Origin: Rhodanobacter sp. C06
Lineage (GTDB): Bacteria > Pseudomonadota > Gammaproteobacteria > Xanthomonadales > Rhodanobacteraceae
Direction: 5' to 3'
NCBI RefSeq assembly: GCF_002001105.1
Contig: NZ_MUNP01000028.1
Coordinates: 55,419 to 119,418 of the forward strand
DNA length: 64,000 bases
The notes under the pieces were generated by a model. It worked only from the letters and a program-made list of their open reading frames with translations. It did no database searches and was not told the DNA's origin. Positions within the stretch are counted from its first letter, which is position 1; each line of letters begins with the position of its first letter. The position numbers were made by a program, and so were the translations under genes. Below are positions 17,613 through 26,533 of the stretch, piece after piece.

Positions 17613-19013
17613 TCAGCCGGTGATCACGCGATAGCACGGCACGTAGGCCGCGCCGCCTGGGAGCTTCATGCGATGTTGCTCCACGAAGGCCCGCAGCAAC
17701 TTGTCCAGCGCCTGCATGATGTCGCGGTCGCCGTCGATGTCGAACGGGCCGTTCTGCTCGATCGCCTGCACACCCTCCTCCTTCACGTTGCCGGCCACGA
17801 TGCCGGAGAACGCGCGGCGCAGGTCGGCCGCCAGATCGTGCAGCGGGCGGCCGTGGCGCAACTGAAGGCCGCGCATCGCCTCGTGGGTGGGGCGGAACGG
17901 CGTCTGGAATTCCAGCGGGATGCGCAGCGCCCAGTTGAAGAAGAACGCGTCCTTGGTGTCGAGGCGGTTGTTGCGCACCTTGTCGATGCCTCTGGCCATC
18001 GCCCTTGCCACCGCAGCCGGATCGTCCACGATGATCTGGTAGTGCGCGGCCACCGCGTCGCCCAGCGCGAGGCGCAGGAAGCGGTCGATCTGCTCGAAAT
18101 AGGCGGCGGACTGCTTCGGCCCGGTGAGGATCAGCGGGAACGGCGCGCCGGCGTTGTCCGGGTGCAGCAGGATGCCCAGCAGGTAGAGGATCTCCTCGGC
18201 CGTGCCCACGCCGCCGGGAAACACGATGATGCCGTGGCCCATGCGCACGAAGGCTTCGAGGCGCTTCTCGATGTCCGGCATGATGACCAGCTGGTTGACG
18301 ATCGGGTTCGGCGACTCGGCCGCGATGATGCCGGGCTCGGTGATGCCGATGTAGCGGTTGTTGCGTCGGCGCTGCTTGGCGTGCGCGATCGTGGCGCCCT
18401 TCATCGGCCCCTTCATCGCGCCCGGGCCGCAGCCGGTGCAGATGTCCATGCCGCGCAGGCCGAGCTGGTAGCCCACCGCCTTGGTGTAGTCGTACTCCTC
18501 GCGCGAGATCGAGTGGCCGCCCCAGCACACCACCAGGTTCGGGTCGATGAAAGGCTTGAGGATGCGCGCGTTGCGCAGGATCTCGAACACCACCTGGGTC
18601 AGCGCGTCGGACGGTTCGAGATCGGTGCCGATCTGCTCCAGCTGGGTGGACACGTAGACGATGTCGCGCACCACCGCCACCAGCAGCTCGTTGATGCCAC
18701 GGATGATCTGGCCGTCCACGAAGGCCTGCGCCGGCGCCTTGGTCAGCTCGATCTTGATGCCGCGGTCCTGCTGCAGCACCTGGATGTCGAAGTCCGGATA
18801 CTGCTCGAGGATTGCCCGCGGATCGTCGCTGATCGCGCCCGAGGTCAGCACCGCCAGCGCGCAGCGGCGCAGCAGCGCGTGCAGGCCCGAGTCGCTGGCG
18901 CCGCGCAGGCGCGCCACCTCGTGGCGGGAAAGGATGTCCAGGCCACCGGCGGGCGAGATGCGCGCGCTCACCGTGGCGTTGCGACCGGCGGCGCCGGCAC
19001 CTGCATCGTTCAT
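17613..19013 (-). CDS. ppnN: Pyrimidine/purine nucleotide 5'-monophosphate nucleosidase
   Basis: PpnN (YgdH) cleaves nucleoside monophosphates to base and ribose 5-phosphate and is a (p)ppGpp target in E. coli. The frame gives 466 residues from 19013 (E. coli 454). The N-terminal part has VSARISPAGGLDILSRHEV and CALAVLTSGA. The central LOG-type Rossmann domain carries GCGPGAMKGPMKGA and PGGVGTAEEILYLLG, the PGG-GT-xE motif of lysine-decarboxylase-like nucleosidases. The C-terminal PpnN-specific domain has FFFNWALRIP and ends near YVPCYRVITG. ATGs at 19025, 19019 and 19013 are in frame; 19013 has GGAG 6 nt upstream. It stands alone, downstream of an outward-facing receptor operon. Confidence 0.95.
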   Translation of the reverse strand: MNDAGAGAAGRNATVSARISPAGGLDILSRHEVARLRGASDSGLHALLRRCALAVLTSGAISDDPRAILEQYPDFDIQVLQQDRGIKIELTKAPAQAFVDGQIIRGINELLVAVVRDIVYVSTQLEQIGTDLEPSDALTQVVFEILRNARILKPFIDPNLVVCWGGHSISREEYDYTKAVGYQLGLRGMDICTGCGPGAMKGPMKGATIAHAKQRRRNNRYIGITEPGIIAAESPNPIVNQLVIMPDIEKRLEAFVRMGHGIIVFPGGVGTAEEILYLLGILLHPDNAGAPFPLILTGPKQSAAYFEQIDRFLRLALGDAVAAHYQIIVDDPAAVARAMARGIDKVRNNRLDTKDAFFFNWALRIPLEFQTPFRPTHEAMRGLQLRHGRPLHDLAADLRRAFSGIVAGNVKEEGVQAIEQNGPFDIDGDRDIMQALDKLLRAFVEQHRMKLPGGAAYVPCYRVITG

Positions 19014-19176
19014 CAACATCTCCATGCCACTGTCCCGCGGGCACACGCCCGCGCGGATGCGGCGACCCCGAAGCTTCCCGCCTCGACCGAAGCCGCGTCA
19101 AGCCAAAACGGCAGGCGTGCCGTTTTGCATGCTGCCGGCGCCCGCAAGGGTGACGCACAAGGATGTGCGCCATGAC

Positions 19177-19205
19177 AAAAAAACCGGCGCCCTCGCGGGC
19201 GCCGG
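19177..19205 (-). terminator. Terminator of the Oar-like receptor gene
   Basis: On the minus strand a 9-bp stem CCGGCGCCC/GGGCGCCGG with a 4-nt loop is followed by seven T. It lies 27 nt past the receptor stop codon. Confidence 0.9.
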
Positions 19206-19231
19206 CCTGATGCTGCATTGCCGCTGACAGC

Positions 19232-22200
19232 TTAGAACTTGTATTTCACGGTCAGCAGGACCGACCAGCGCTGGGCCAGGTCATCGTTGTTGTTGATGTA
19301 CACCGGGATCGGCTGCGGGCTGTAGTGGCCGTTCTGGATGTAGTTGGTGCAGGTCTTGGCGCCGCCGCAGCTGATGTCGTAGATGTACTTGCCGGTGGCC
19401 GTATCCACGCCGTAGAAGTCGGCCAGCGCGCGAGCACCCGGGAACGGCACGCGCTTCTCGATGCCCCAGTTCTTGTTGAGCATGTTGCCGAAGTTGTAGA
19501 TGTCCAGCCGCACCTCGCCCTTGTTGCCCTTGAAGATGCCGGGGATCTCCTGGCTGAAGCTGAGATCCAGCTGATTGATCCAGCCGGCGCGGGCGCCGTT
19601 GCGCTTGGCGATGCTGCCCGCGTGGTCGCGCAGGTACTCGTTGCCCTGGATGTAGTCGTAGAACTGCTGGATCAGGGCCGGATCGGTGCCCGGGCGGAAC
19701 TCCACCTGGCCCGGCTTCGGGATGAACACCAGGTCGTTGGCGAAACTGTCGCCGTTCGCGTCGTTGCCATAGGTCCAGCTGTATGGCGAGGCCGAGTGGC
19801 CGTCGAAGAACGCGCCGAACGTGGTGGCGTAGTCGCCGAAGAAGCGGTGCTGCCAGGTCAGCGAGGCGATCACGCGCCACGGGATCGAGTAGTTCGAGGT
19901 GCTGGCCACGTTCTCGCTGGGGTTGGTCAGGTAGTTCTTCGAGTAGTTGGACAGCGCCACGCTGGACGTGCCCGGATTCACCTCGGTGGAGCGGCCCCAG
20001 GTGATGCCGGTCATCGCCATCCAGCCGTCCGCGAACGGCTTCTTCAGCGCCAGGGTGAGGCTGTCGGCCTTGCCCTGGCTGGAATTGGCGAGGTTGATGT
20101 TGGCATTGGAGAACGCCGGGTTGGCGTTGTAGGTCACCGTCTGGTTCTTCGCCTTGGGATCCAGGTTCGGATAGCGGTAGAAGCTCAGGCGACCGTCAGG
20201 CAACACGCCGGTGGGCGCGCCGGTATTGATGTTCTGGAACCAGATCGCGTCGCGCTGCTTGATGTGCTGGTAGTCCGCGGTGGCGATCAGGCCCCACCAC
20301 GGCAGCTCCTTGTCGAAGCCCAGGCTGAACTTCCACGCGCTGGGGATGCGGAAGCCCGGCGAGATGGTGTTCACCGTCATCTGGCCGGTGCCGGCCGTGC
20401 CGTCGTTCTGCGCATTCGGGTTGGGGCTGAACGCCGGCAGGTTGCTGTTGCAGCCCTTCTGGGTCGGGCCGCAGTTGAACTGGGTTTGGGTCATGCCGGA
20501 GTTGGAGAAGATGTTGCCCAGCCACACGCCCGGCGGGTTCGACACGAACAGGCCCACGCCCCCGCGCAGCTGGGTCATGTGCTCGGTATCGAAGCTGTAG
20601 TTGAACGACATGCGCGGTTGCACCACGCGGTTGCCGTTGATCGTGGTCTGGTTGCTGCGGCCGAACGCGGCCGCGAAGGTCGGGTTGTAGATCGGCCGGT
20701 CGCTCATCAGCGGGATGTCGACGCGCACGCCGTACTGCACCGACAGGTTGCTGTTGACCTGCCAGGTATCCTGCAGGAACACGCCCCACTGGTTGAGGTT
20801 GTAGGCGGCGGCGGTGTCGGCCAGCGACAAGCCGTTGGCCGGACGGTTGTAGCGGTACTGGTAGTACAGGCCCTGGGCGAACGCGTCGAGGCCGTTGCTC
20901 GGACCACCGGTCAGGTTCTCGAAGATGTAGCTGCCGTACAGGTTCTGCAGGAACAGGTTGTAGTACTCGCCGCGCTCGAAGTCGAAGCCGCCCTTCACGG
21001 TGTGGTCGCCCAGGAACAGGGTGCCGGCCCAGGCCGCGTTCCAGGTCTTCACCTTCAGCACGTTGGCCTGGCTGGAGTACTCGGTGCCGAACTCCACGTT
21101 CGGGCCGCCGAAGACGCCCGGGTACACGGTGACGTCAGGCATCGCCACGCCGTTGTACGGGCCGCGGTTCTGCGTGAAGTTGCGGTACGACACGGTGGTA
21201 TCGGTGGAGAACACGTCCGACCAGTCGTCGTAGAAGTGCAGCGCGTAGCTCTTGTTGTCGACCTTGGTGGTGTACCAGCCGCTGGACAGCCGCAGGTTGG
21301 TGGGGCTGCCGGTGATGATCGGCTTGGTTTCCTTGGTTTCGCTGAAGGTGAAGCTGGCGCGGTGGTTGTTGCTGATGTTCCAGTCGATCTTGCCGAGGTA
21401 GCGCTTGTCCTGCAGGTTGGAGTTGCCGCCGCCCACGCTGCCGAGGTCGGTCATGCCGTATTTCTGCGCGGCGATCTGGCGAATCTGGTCGACCTGGGCC
21501 GAGGTCAGGCCAGCCACCGGACTGGCGGCCCCGGAATCGGCCGGGCCGTAGGGGCTGCCCGCCGCCACCTGGGTGCTCTTCTCCATCGAGGCGAAGAAGA
21601 ACAGCTTGTCCTTGATGATCGGGCCGCCGATCGTCGCGCCGCCGGTCCACTGGCGCGAGAAGCCCTTGTAGCTGGCGCCCTGGCGGTTGTCGCCGATCAT
21701 CTTGTCGTTCTGGAACGCGTAGTACACCGAGCCGTGGAAATCGTTGGTGCCGCTCTTGGTCACCGCGTTCACCGCCGCGCCGAGGCCGCGGCGGTTCGCC
21801 ACGTCGTAGTTCGCGGTGGAGATGTTGTATTCGGCGATGGTGTCCATCGAGATCGGCGTGCCCAGCGTGGGCAGGCCGTTCGCGTTGAGGCCGAACGGAT
21901 CGTTCGCGCTCATCGAATCGACGGTGATGTTGTTGTAGCGGCTGTTCTGGCCCACCGCGGAGATCTCGCCGCGCTCGCGGTCGGTGATCACCACGCGGGG
22001 GTCCATGCGCACGATGTTCTGGATCGAGCGGTCCGGCGCCGGCGCGGCTTCGAGTTCGCGCTGCGAGACGTTGGTGGAGATGCCCTTGTTGTCCGGCGTG
22101 AAGGTCTGCATCAGCGCGCTGGCCGACACGGTGACCGCACCCAGGTCCTTCACCTGCTTGGCCTGCTCGGCGCCCACGGTCAGGTTGACCGAGGTGTCCT

Positions 22201-22510
22201 GCGCCAGCTGCAGGTAGACGTTCTTCTGCTCGATCTGGGCCATGCCGGCCTTGGACGCGGTCACGTCGAACGGGCCGCCCACGCGCAGGCCCTGCGCGGC
22301 GTAACGGCCGTCCGCACCGGTGGTGGTGATCTTGGTGGTGCCAGACGGCTCGTGCACGATCTGCACCGTGGCGCCGGCGACCGGCTGGCCATTGGCGTCG
22401 AGCACGCGGCCGCTGATCGAGGACGAAGTGTCTTGGGCGAGCACGGGCGAGGCCGCCAGCAGCGTGGCGATGGCTACCGGGAGGAGTTTGGTGCGCAGAC
22501 TATTGTTCAT
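19232..22510 (-). CDS. Oar-like TonB-dependent receptor with N-terminal CarboxypepD_reg domain
   Basis: 1092 residues. Signal peptide to about residue 25 (LLAASPVLAQ). Residues about 30-115 are a carboxypeptidase-regulatory-like Ig fold (ISGRVLDANGQPVAGATVQI, TTTGADGRYAAQGL). The plug follows with LGAVTVSASALMQ, RSIQNIVRMDPRV, NNITVDSM and GLGAAVNAVTKSGTNDFHG, a signature of the Oar/OmpA-related receptors. The barrel ends in VLLTVKYKF with terminal Phe. Such receptors are abundant in Xanthomonadales and often import peptides or glycans or act in adhesion; the ligand here is unknown. It is monocistronic: its own promoter lies upstream and a strong terminator downstream. Confidence 0.93.
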   Translation of the reverse strand: MNNSLRTKLLPVAIATLLAASPVLAQDTSSSISGRVLDANGQPVAGATVQIVHEPSGTTKITTTGADGRYAAQGLRVGGPFDVTASKAGMAQIEQKNVYLQLAQDTSVNLTVGAEQAKQVKDLGAVTVSASALMQTFTPDNKGISTNVSQRELEAAPAPDRSIQNIVRMDPRVVITDRERGEISAVGQNSRYNNITVDSMSANDPFGLNANGLPTLGTPISMDTIAEYNISTANYDVANRRGLGAAVNAVTKSGTNDFHGSVYYAFQNDKMIGDNRQGASYKGFSRQWTGGATIGGPIIKDKLFFFASMEKSTQVAAGSPYGPADSGAASPVAGLTSAQVDQIRQIAAQKYGMTDLGSVGGGNSNLQDKRYLGKIDWNISNNHRASFTFSETKETKPIITGSPTNLRLSSGWYTTKVDNKSYALHFYDDWSDVFSTDTTVSYRNFTQNRGPYNGVAMPDVTVYPGVFGGPNVEFGTEYSSQANVLKVKTWNAAWAGTLFLGDHTVKGGFDFERGEYYNLFLQNLYGSYIFENLTGGPSNGLDAFAQGLYYQYRYNRPANGLSLADTAAAYNLNQWGVFLQDTWQVNSNLSVQYGVRVDIPLMSDRPIYNPTFAAAFGRSNQTTINGNRVVQPRMSFNYSFDTEHMTQLRGGVGLFVSNPPGVWLGNIFSNSGMTQTQFNCGPTQKGCNSNLPAFSPNPNAQNDGTAGTGQMTVNTISPGFRIPSAWKFSLGFDKELPWWGLIATADYQHIKQRDAIWFQNINTGAPTGVLPDGRLSFYRYPNLDPKAKNQTVTYNANPAFSNANINLANSSQGKADSLTLALKKPFADGWMAMTGITWGRSTEVNPGTSSVALSNYSKNYLTNPSENVASTSNYSIPWRVIASLTWQHRFFGDYATTFGAFFDGHSASPYSWTYGNDANGDSFANDLVFIPKPGQVEFRPGTDPALIQQFYDYIQGNEYLRDHAGSIAKRNGARAGWINQLDLSFSQEIPGIFKGNKGEVRLDIYNFGNMLNKNWGIEKRVPFPGARALADFYGVDTATGKYIYDISCGGAKTCTNYIQNGHYSPQPIPVYINNNDDLAQRWSVLLTVKYKF

Positions 22511-22671
22511 CGAGATTCGACCCCTGAGAGATTCGCAAGAGAAACACGGGACCAGCGCAGAGGGTCCATCCCTCTTGCCATTTTAAGTAACTGATTCCAT
22601 TGAAATAACTTGATGTACCGGGGTGTGCGACCGCAAGGTCGCCCCGGACCCATCACGACGAATGTAACCGC

Positions 22672-22677
22672 ATTATA
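22672..22677 (-). promoter_or_regulatory. Likely -10 element (TATAAT) of the Oar-like receptor
   Basis: A perfect TATAAT on the minus strand lies in the only AT-rich stretch of the gap, about 160 bp before the start codon. The -35 region (GTTAAA at 16 bp) is weak. The repeated GAATCGT around it could bind an activator. Confidence 0.55.
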
Positions 22678-22770
22678 TTACAGAATCGTAACTTTTAACG
22701 GAATCGTCGCACTCGCTTGCGAACCCTCGCCGCGATCGCAAGGACTACCCACTTGCGCGGCACCAGCACG

Positions 22771-22800
22771 AAAAAAGCCGCCTCCCGGAGGAGGCGGCTT
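22771..22800 (-). terminator. Terminator of the 814-residue receptor gene
   Basis: Minus-strand stem AAGCCGCCTCC/GGAGGCGGCTT (11 bp, loop of 4) runs into six T. It lies 34 nt beyond the receptor stop. Confidence 0.9.
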
Positions 22801-22833
22801 CGGAGACACCGCTTGCGCGGGCCACGGGTTCGG

Positions 22834-25278
22834 TCAGAAGAACGAGGCGCCGAAGGTCACCATGACCGCCCGGTCCTGCAGCAGCGAGTAGTACGGCGCG
22901 GAGGCGTACAGGACCGTACCGTTCGCGTCCTTGATCTTGCCGGGGTTCGACGCGAGGAAGGAGCCGATGTTGTTGGCGTAGGTCAGCGCCTTGCGGTCCG
23001 TGATGTTGAACACGTTGAGCTTGATGTACGGCTTGCGGAACCACGAGGCGAAGTCGCCGAACTTCCAGCCCGCATTGAAGTTGAACACGGTGTAGCCACC
23101 AGCCTTCTCCGTGTTGGACCAGTCGCCCCAGACCGCGCCGCGGTACTTCGCGTCCACGCTGGCCCAGAACGGCCCCTGGTCGTAGCTGAGGCGCAGGTAG
23201 CCGGAATTCTTCGGCGTGTTCAGGAAGGTCTTGCCGTTCGTGTCGTAGATGCCGTCGCCCAGCGTGTTGACGTCAGACTTCAGCGTCGCCTTGGAGTAGG
23301 TGTAGGTAGCGTAGAGGGTCCAGTTCGGCGTGAACTTGTAGCTGGCCTCACTGCTCACGCCACGCATCTGCACCATGGGCAGCGCCAGGTAGACCGTCTG
23401 TCCGGTGTTCTCGTCATAACCCGACACCTGCTTGTTGCGCAGGTTGGAGGCGTAAGCATCCACGTTGGCGGAGAAGCGGGCGCCGTAGTAGCGCCAACCG
23501 AGGTCGGCGGTGGTCGCCGTCTCCGGCTTGGTGGAGTAGTTGCCGGAAGACAGCGCACCCGGCGCATTCGCCACCGCGGCGTTCTGCAGCAGCGCGCCAT
23601 TGATCGGTGCGCGGAAGGTCTTGCCCACGCCGAAGTAGAACTGGTTCTCGTCGTTCAACTGGTACTTGACGCCCGCCGTCGGACTGACCTTGTGGTAGCT
23701 GGCGGTGAAGTGGCCGCCGATCTGGCTGTAGTACTTGCGCACCGAGCCGGGCCACTCGTAGTCGTAGCCGCTGCGCTCTTCCCACAGGTAGGCGGCACCG
23801 AGGGTGAACGTCCACTTGTCGTTCGGCGTCCAGGTGTCGGTGGCGAAGAACTTGCGCGTATCAGTCTGCGTGTATTCGTTGTAGGTCTTCTGCACCGTGC
23901 CGTCCGGATAGCGGATCAGGTCGACCTGGCCCCACAGGTCGGAGGGCACGCCCGTGGCCGGGTCGACCGGGCTGAACACCTGCGCCTGCTGCTGGCGCGG
24001 CTTGTCCCACCAGAAGCCGTACTCGAGACTGTTGTCCTCGCCGAAATCCTGATTCAGCTTGGCGATGATGCCGGGCCGATAGGTGTACGAGGTGCTGAGC
24101 CCATACGCCAGGTCGGTCCCCTTGAGCTTGCCGTCGCCATTGAGATCCTGGTTGGTGTACTGGTACAGGTTCTGCGTGGACGTCGTTTCCGTGAACGTGG
24201 CGCCACTGCCGCCGCCGCCGTAGCCGTACTGGAAGTAGGGCACGACGGACAGGCGCAGGTTGTCGCTCAGCCGGAATTCGCCATCCAGGCTGGCCAGCCA
24301 GCTGCGGAACGGATTGACGTGCAGCAGATAGAAGTTCTTGTCGGTGCTGGGGTTGCCGGTCAGCGTGGTGTTGTAGCCGGAGTCGTAGCCGTATTGCGCG
24401 ATCTGCGCCTTGGTCAGGCTGTCGTAGCTGTTCTTCACCTCGCGGTTGTACTGGAACGAGGCCGAGATGGAATTGTTGTCGTCGATGGTCCAGATCGACT
24501 TGCCATCGACCTTGGTCACCTGCATCTGGCCTGCGCCGCGCCACATGTCAGCGGAGTTGTTGGAATACGACACCCAGGAACGCACCGGGCCGGTGTCGCC
24601 GGTATTCAGGCGCAGGAAGGTGCGGCGATAATCGTTGCTGCCGAAGGTCTGGCTCACGTCCAGGCCGGCCGTGTGCGGCGGATCGAGCGTGACCCAGGCG
24701 ATCGAACCGCCCGCGGCGCCGGCAATCGGCGTATCCACGTCCGGGTAGCCCTGCAACACGGTGATGTCGCCCATGTTTTCGGTATCACCGTATTCGGTCG
24801 AGTAAATCCTGTAGCTGCCACTGTCGTTGATCGGCGCGCCGTTCACGGTGACGCCGATCTCGTCATTGGTGAAACCGCGAATGCTGTAATTGCCGTCGTT
24901 GAGGCCGGTCACGTCGTCGGTGGACGCATCCACGCCGGGAATGCTGTCGATCATCTGCACGAAAGTGCCACCCGGCGCCGCCTTGACGATGGCATCGCGG
25001 CTGATCGTGGAAACCGCCTTCGGCGCTGTCTGCACCGACATCAGGCCACCGCCCAACGCCAGGCTCTGGGCCTGCACGGTGACTGCGCCGAGCTGCTGCA
25101 CGCGACGGGTGTCGTTCGAGGTCGTGGTGTTCGATGTACTCGACACGTTGGCACGCTGCTGCTTGGCCGGGCTGGTCGTGTCGGTGCCGTTCTGGCTAGT
25201 GGTGGTTTGTGCCAGCGCCAGGCCCGACGCCATGCAGCAGGCCAGCGCGATCGCCAGGGAAAGATGATTTCGTTTCAT
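22834..25278 (-). CDS. TonB-dependent receptor
   Basis: 814 residues from the ATG at 25278, where a clean signal peptide begins (MKRNHLSLAIALACCMASG...LALAQ). A Thr/Ser/Asn-rich linker precedes the plug: LGAVTVQAQSLALGGG, VQMIDSIPGVDAS, YSIRGFTNDEIGVTVNGAP, DITVLQGYPDVDTP and GGSIAWVTLDPP. The barrel has alternating aromatic strands and ends in VTFGASFF with a terminal Phe. An in-frame extension to 25482 lacks signal features. It differs in plug type from the two Oar-like receptors. A 21-bp palindrome about 200 bp upstream may regulate it. The substrate is unknown, and no transporter gene is adjacent. Confidence 0.92.
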   Translation of the reverse strand: MKRNHLSLAIALACCMASGLALAQTTTSQNGTDTTSPAKQQRANVSSTSNTTTSNDTRRVQQLGAVTVQAQSLALGGGLMSVQTAPKAVSTISRDAIVKAAPGGTFVQMIDSIPGVDASTDDVTGLNDGNYSIRGFTNDEIGVTVNGAPINDSGSYRIYSTEYGDTENMGDITVLQGYPDVDTPIAGAAGGSIAWVTLDPPHTAGLDVSQTFGSNDYRRTFLRLNTGDTGPVRSWVSYSNNSADMWRGAGQMQVTKVDGKSIWTIDDNNSISASFQYNREVKNSYDSLTKAQIAQYGYDSGYNTTLTGNPSTDKNFYLLHVNPFRSWLASLDGEFRLSDNLRLSVVPYFQYGYGGGGSGATFTETTSTQNLYQYTNQDLNGDGKLKGTDLAYGLSTSYTYRPGIIAKLNQDFGEDNSLEYGFWWDKPRQQQAQVFSPVDPATGVPSDLWGQVDLIRYPDGTVQKTYNEYTQTDTRKFFATDTWTPNDKWTFTLGAAYLWEERSGYDYEWPGSVRKYYSQIGGHFTASYHKVSPTAGVKYQLNDENQFYFGVGKTFRAPINGALLQNAAVANAPGALSSGNYSTKPETATTADLGWRYYGARFSANVDAYASNLRNKQVSGYDENTGQTVYLALPMVQMRGVSSEASYKFTPNWTLYATYTYSKATLKSDVNTLGDGIYDTNGKTFLNTPKNSGYLRLSYDQGPFWASVDAKYRGAVWGDWSNTEKAGGYTVFNFNAGWKFGDFASWFRKPYIKLNVFNITDRKALTYANNIGSFLASNPGKIKDANGTVLYASAPYYSLLQDRAVMVTFGASFF

Positions 25279-25483
25279 TCGTCGGAACCCCATTGGTGGA
25301 TTTTCATTCGGATTCGACCTGCAACCCCGGAGCAAAGAGTCGGCACTTGGCTCGGACGCCGTGCAGACCTCGCGAGCAGCGCAATCCGTCACCATCCCTG
25401 CATGGCCCTGCAGCCGATCGGGCTTATGCAAATGGTTCGGAATGACGCCCATCGCTCGCACGAGCCGGAGCGCATCCATCAAT

Positions 25484-25504
25484 TTCTTGCCATTCCTGCA
25501 AGAA
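25484..25504 (-). promoter_or_regulatory. Palindromic operator candidate TTCTTGC-N7-GCAAGAA
   Basis: A perfect 7-bp inverted repeat with a 7-bp spacer lies in AT-rich DNA about 205 bp before the receptor start. This size and symmetry suit a dimeric repressor or activator. No matching copy was noticed elsewhere in the window, and no regulator gene is adjacent. Confidence 0.4.
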
Positions 25505-25523
25505 AAAACGATTTCTTCAGGCG

Positions 25524-25550
25524 CAAAAAAACCTGACCCTCTGGGTCAGG
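25524..25550 (-). terminator. Terminator facing leftward
   Basis: Minus-strand stem CCTGACCC/GGGTCAGG with a 3-nt loop is followed by seven T. It ends any transcript arriving from the grxD-SDR-marC operon, although it lies about 340 nt past the last stop. Confidence 0.75.
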
Positions 25551-25890
25551 TGGATGGATGCGGTTTTACCCGCGCGGCCCGGCAGCGCAAATCACGCCAC
25601 AACCGCTGAACTCTCTGGGATTCGCCCGTGGAATCCTCAAGCCAATGTTAGCATTTTGGCGAGCTTTCTTGACGACATTTTTACGATTGCCGCCGACCAC
25701 GCGCAAGTGTCGCCACTCTGTTTATCCCATCACCGGACGCTTCGCAGCAGTCGGCAGCAAACCGAGACCAAGCTGCACGCGGGAGTGGCCCGGCTTCCGT
25801 AAATCGCCCGTTCGATGCCGCGCATCTTCACGCATCTCACCGCGGCGGCAATCGCGGCAGTGGAGCCCCGCAAGGAAGCGACAACCGGAC

Positions 25891-26502
25891 TCAGATGTGC
25901 AGGTGCAGATACGCCGCCAAACCGCCGAGGAACATCTGCACCGCCATCGCGATCAGCAGCATGCCCATCACGCGCTCCAGCGCGGTCAGCACGCTCTCGC
26001 CCAACCAGCGGAACAGGTAGGTGGAGCACAACAGGATCACCGCCGTGGCCAGCCACGCGCCGACCAGCGCGATGGCCCAGTCGGCAGTGCGCCCCGGCTG
26101 GGTGTTGGTGAGCAGCAGCAGCGCCGCCATCGCCGAAGGGCCGGCCACGCCAGGGATCGCCATCGGCACGATGAAGGGTTCGCCGCCGCCGGACTTGCCG
26201 AAGATGCCGCCGCCGTCCGCCGGCGGAAACACCATGCGGATGCCGATCAGGAACAGCACGATGCCGCCGGCGATGCTGATCGAATCGGGCTTGAGCTGCA
26301 GCAGGCTCAGCAGCACCTGCCCGCCCACCAGGAAGCCGAGCAGCACGCCCAGCGCGATCAGCAGCTCGCGCACCATCACGCGGCGCCGGCGCTTCGGCGG
26401 CACGTCCTTGAGCAGGCTGAGGAAGATCGGGATGTTGCCCAGCGGGTCCATGATCAGGAACAGCATGATTCCCGCCGACAACGTGGTCATCTGCGTTTCC
26501 AT
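25891..26502 (-). CDS. MarC/YchE-family integral membrane protein
   Basis: 203 residues with six hydrophobic helices: LSAGIMLFLIMDPLGNIP (the family opening), ELLIALGVLLGFLVGGQVLL, SISIAGGIVLFLIGIRMVF, MAIPGVAGPSAMAALLLLT, WAIALVGAWLATAVILLCS and MGMLLIAMAVQMFLGGL. The IPGVAGPSA motif is typical. The start at 26502 (METQM) has GGGG 7 nt upstream; 26490 is an alternative. The substrate and function of the family are unsettled; the old multidrug-resistance assignment of MarC was withdrawn. It is probably the third gene of the grxD-SDR-marC operon, 31 bp after the SDR stop. Confidence 0.9.
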   Translation of the reverse strand: METQMTTLSAGIMLFLIMDPLGNIPIFLSLLKDVPPKRRRRVMVRELLIALGVLLGFLVGGQVLLSLLQLKPDSISIAGGIVLFLIGIRMVFPPADGGGIFGKSGGGEPFIVPMAIPGVAGPSAMAALLLLTNTQPGRTADWAIALVGAWLATAVILLCSTYLFRWLGESVLTALERVMGMLLIAMAVQMFLGGLAAYLHLHI

Positions 26503-26533
26503 CAGCACGCCCCTGTTTGACGATGGCGGTCCG

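Larger units (their letters stand above)
22511..22833. other. Intergenic region between two minus-strand receptors
   Basis: Contains, in minus-strand order, the terminator of the upstream receptor, the promoter of the Oar-like gene and a leader of about 150 nt. The leader holds a small hairpin (GCGACC-GCAA-GGTCGC, 22627-22642). No gene is visible. Confidence 0.6.
25279..25890. other. 612-bp region without genes between marC-family gene and receptor
   Basis: Reading on the minus strand it contains the untranslated tail of the marC-family gene, a terminator (25524-25550), a palindromic operator candidate (25484-25504) and about 200 bp of receptor leader. The segment 25551-25890 has no recognisable gene or repeat on either strand. 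Confidence 0.5.

Noticed and set aside
19325..22594. 1089-codon plus-strand frame opposite the Oar-like receptor
   Set aside because: Shadow of the receptor; Val/Ala/Arg-rich repeats only.
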